From: Prevotella sp.
GTDB taxonomy: Bacteria; Bacteroidota; Bacteroidia; Bacteroidales; Bacteroidaceae
Direction of reading: 5' to 3'
Assembly (NCBI GenBank): GCA_017617615.1
Contig: JAFZVV010000014.1
Coordinates: 1 to 62,139 of the forward strand
Length of the DNA: 62,139 nt
Positions within the stretch are counted from its first letter, which is position 1. Each line of letters begins with the position of its first letter. Made by a program: the position numbers and the translations under genes. This document shows, one piece after another, positions 60,447-62,139 of this stretch. The notes below the pieces were generated by a model. It ran no database searches. It was not told the origin of the DNA and saw only the letters and a program-made list of their open reading frames with translations.

Positions 60447-61511
60447 TTACTTTATTGCCTTTAGGACTCTTTCCAATTCTGCCCGATGTTCTTCCGCTGC
60501 TTTTTCACCTCTTTTTATCATATCATTGATATTTCCAATTGTGAAATCAGCTACGCTTTTATCATCTAAATCGATATGAATATAGATGAATGAGTCGTTG
60601 TTCTCGGCTTCTTTTATGAAATTTTCACGTATTTCAATATCCGGTCGATGTTCAAGCCAGTTTATGATGGGTTCTGAATATTTAATGTGCTTTTTGATTT
60701 TTCCCTTTATTTCTGTATATAAAAAAGCGTAGTCCGAATTTTGCAAGAAGTAAGCGAATTCATCTGTTCGGATTTTTTTACTATTTTCAATATCGACGGC
60801 TATGATGATGTCAGCACCCATGTCTTTCACAAGGTTCACAGGCAGGTTGTTGAGTATTCCACCATCATACAAATTCATATTTTCGTGTTTCCATGGAAAT
60901 ATGAAGCATGGATGCGACATTGACGCAACCACTCCTGTTGCCACTACACCTTCTTCACAAGTATAAGCTTTGAATTTACCGCTTTCTTCCACTATTGTGG
61001 CGGTGCATCTGAAGGGAATCTTAAGGTTCTCAAACAAATGACATTTTTTATCAGATAAAACACGGTCTAACTCTCGTTGAAGATATGGGCGAACAACAAG
61101 TCCTATGTTACTATGATCTTGTTCTTCTCCTGTAATTATTCCTTTAGTAATATTTATTTTGTTTTTATCGAATAATTTCATCCATTTTTTCTTAAGCATG
61201 AATTGCTCTATACTTTCGGCTGGTATGCCAGCAGCATAGAGGCTGCCTATTACTGCCCCCATGCTGCTACCTGCGATGTAGTCAACTTGAATGCCCATCT
61301 TCTCAAGCTTTTTCAATACACCGATTTCTGCCGAACCTTTAGCACCGCCACCTCCTAAAACCAAACCTATTTTCGGTCGTGTTTTCCCTGGGGCTTTTTC
61401 CGAAATTGGTTGGGAAACTGTGTTATTGTTGTTTCTACAAGCTGTCAAAGACAATGCAAAAAGCAATGTCAACAGAATAATTTGTATTTGTGAAAAAGAA
61501 AATATCTTCAT
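60447..61511 (-). CDS. patatin-like phospholipase lipoprotein
   Basis: A 354-aa lipid acyl hydrolase. Lipobox ends at Cys25 (SLTAC). The patatin domain has the oxyanion loop GGGGAKG (about 53-59), nucleophile Ser83 in GSSMG (81-85) and the catalytic Asp in DGGILNNLPV. Compared with toxin-type patatins it lacks extra domains; NTE/RssA-like bacterial proteins are closest in plan. Envelope location suggests a role in phospholipid turnover. AT-rich compared with the rest of the window, as is its neighbour upstream (gap 12 bp). Confidence 0.93.
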   Translation of the reverse strand: MKIFSFSQIQIILLTLLFALSLTACRNNNNTVSQPISEKAPGKTRPKIGLVLGGGGAKGSAEIGVLKKLEKMGIQVDYIAGSSMGAVIGSLYAAGIPAESIEQFMLKKKWMKLFDKNKINITKGIITGEEQDHSNIGLVVRPYLQRELDRVLSDKKCHLFENLKIPFRCTATIVEESGKFKAYTCEEGVVATGVVASMSHPCFIFPWKHENMNLYDGGILNNLPVNLVKDMGADIIIAVDIENSKKIRTDEFAYFLQNSDYAFLYTEIKGKIKKHIKYSEPIINWLEHRPDIEIRENFIKEAENNDSFIYIHIDLDDKSVADFTIGNINDMIKRGEKAAEEHRAELERVLKAIK

Positions 61512-61523
61512 TGTTCATCCTCC

Positions 61524-61991
61524 TTACTCTTTATAAATGATTGTATCAGTAGTGTCATCCCAGCGTTTCCATCTACTAAAGTCGTTTTCTATTTCCATTT
61601 TTATCTCAAAAGTGATTTTATAGGTATCCTCAGCAAACCTTTTGATAGTGGCTTTAAAATCCGTATTATTATTGTGTAAGCCTTCTGTAGTTACAGTGCT
61701 GTCGTTTACAAGCTTCGGCTTTTTGTTCAAATAAAAACCCTTTTCATTGAAATTTTCACCAAACTTCTTCTTGTAGTTAACTTTACAGAAACGAATAAGC
61801 ATTTTTTTATAGAATTTAATGTCTGTAGGCATTTTACCTAAATCTTTGCTTGACTTGACAGCGGCAGGAGTTTCTTTTGTCTCTTCATGGTGTTTGATGA
61901 CGTTTAAAGAATCGGTATTTGATCCACTCTCGTCCACGCATGCAACAACCATCAAGATGGATGTCAACAAGAGTAAAACTTTTATTTTCAT
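61524..61991 (-). CDS. lipoprotein of unknown function, cotranscribed with patatin
   Basis: A 155-aa lipoprotein (signal MKIKVLLLLTSILMVVAC). The mature part is Lys- and Asn-rich with a possible small alpha/beta domain (DIKFYKKMLIRFCKVNYKKKFG ... FKATIKRFAEDTYKITFEIKM). Nothing recognised. Start at 61991 chosen over 62003 because it gives the typical MKIK signal. Likely first gene of a two-gene operon with the patatin. Confidence 0.78.
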   Translation of the reverse strand: MKIKVLLLLTSILMVVACVDESGSNTDSLNVIKHHEETKETPAAVKSSKDLGKMPTDIKFYKKMLIRFCKVNYKKKFGENFNEKGFYLNKKPKLVNDSTVTTEGLHNNNTDFKATIKRFAEDTYKITFEIKMEIENDFSRWKRWDDTTDTIIYKE

Positions 61992-62092
61992 ATCTGACAG
62001 CACTACTGTCCGGAGAAAATCCAGATTTGATTAATTAAATTCTTTACTTTCAATGGTTTACGGAGAAATATTTTTTACTCGATTTGAATTTG

Positions 62093-62100
62093 TACTTTTG
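62093..62100 (+). promoter_or_regulatory. promoter element at the right edge
   Basis: TACTTTTG near the window end, divergent from the patatin operon. It probably drives a plus-strand gene that begins at or beyond 62113. Confidence 0.55.
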
Positions 62101-62112
62101 CATTTTATAATT

Positions 62113-62139
62113 ATGCAAGGTGCAAATCAGATGAATCAA
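62113..62139 (+). CDS. possible 5' end of a gene cut by the window edge
   Basis: ATG at 62113 opens nine codons (MQGANQMNQ) up to the last base. It lies about 12 bp after the promoter element, which is short for a leader; a second ATG at 62131 is equally possible. Product unknown. Confidence 0.3.

Overview
The window looks like a chromosomal segment of a Bacteroidales bacterium, most likely a Prevotella-type (Prevotellaceae) species. The signs are Bacteroidetes promoters (TTTG about 19-20 bp upstream of TAnnTTTG) before many genes, many short secreted or lipoprotein genes, an ECF sigma / DUF4974 / STN-TonB receptor module, a dockerin protein with a type IX-like C-terminal tail, zinc-free type B L31, and a tmRNA whose tag ends in YALAA. 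No species can be named from the sequence alone.

Layout. 1-9.6 kb: L-rhamnose mutarotase, rpmE2, a secreted NUC1 nuclease, a lipoprotein plus a large TPR-like secreted protein, two Tyr/Asp-rich lipoproteins, a gpx-trxB peroxide-defence operon, and a second NUC1 nuclease. 9.3-13.8 kb: a 49-bp tandem repeat, a CE1-like esterase, an orphan antitoxin-like gene, and an AT-rich type II restriction-modification pair (Eco47II-family nuclease, and a C5 methyltransferase with an added N-terminal HTH and C-terminal domain). 13.8-25.6 kb, all minus strand: sodium:solute symporter, mfd, polyprenol-P mannosyltransferase, then an operon of DUF4369 lipoprotein, pyrC, stand-alone MetH reactivation domain, metallophosphoesterase and PlsC, then an FtsB/DivIC-like protein with a membrane partner. 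26-39.6 kb: prolyl oligopeptidase, a dockerin/cohesin-like surface protein followed by a 65-aa Gly-rich protein, a hydrolase, metY, tmRNA (ssrA), small lipoproteins, asnB and an MscS channel.

39.8-55.8 kb is a surface-polysaccharide locus: initiating sugar transferase, six-SLBB Wza-type exporter, flippase, GT2, two kinase-less Wzz co-polymerases, Wzy, then a NodB-type deacetylase, a GtrB/ArnC-like polyprenyl-P transferase and a convergent ArnT-like GT-C enzyme, followed by GT4, GT2 and a WecA-type GlcNAc-1-P transferase in mixed orientation. The deacetylase / ArnC-like / ArnT-like group could add a deacetylated amino sugar to lipid A or a glycan; this is the most coherent pathway hypothesis here. 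55.9-62.1 kb: STN-TonB receptor, short DUF4974 anti-sigma and ECF sigma, then a gene-poor stretch with three 32-bp tandem repeats feeding a promoter and a terminator-bounded putative small RNA, then a patatin lipoprotein and a partner lipoprotein.

Intergenic DNA is rich in repeat families: TTGAAAATT-type stretches, a motif with two conserved flanks around a locus-specific 9-nt core, and a 79-bp element ending in GGGACATATG. No CRISPR array, rRNA, tRNA or insertion sequence was recognised.
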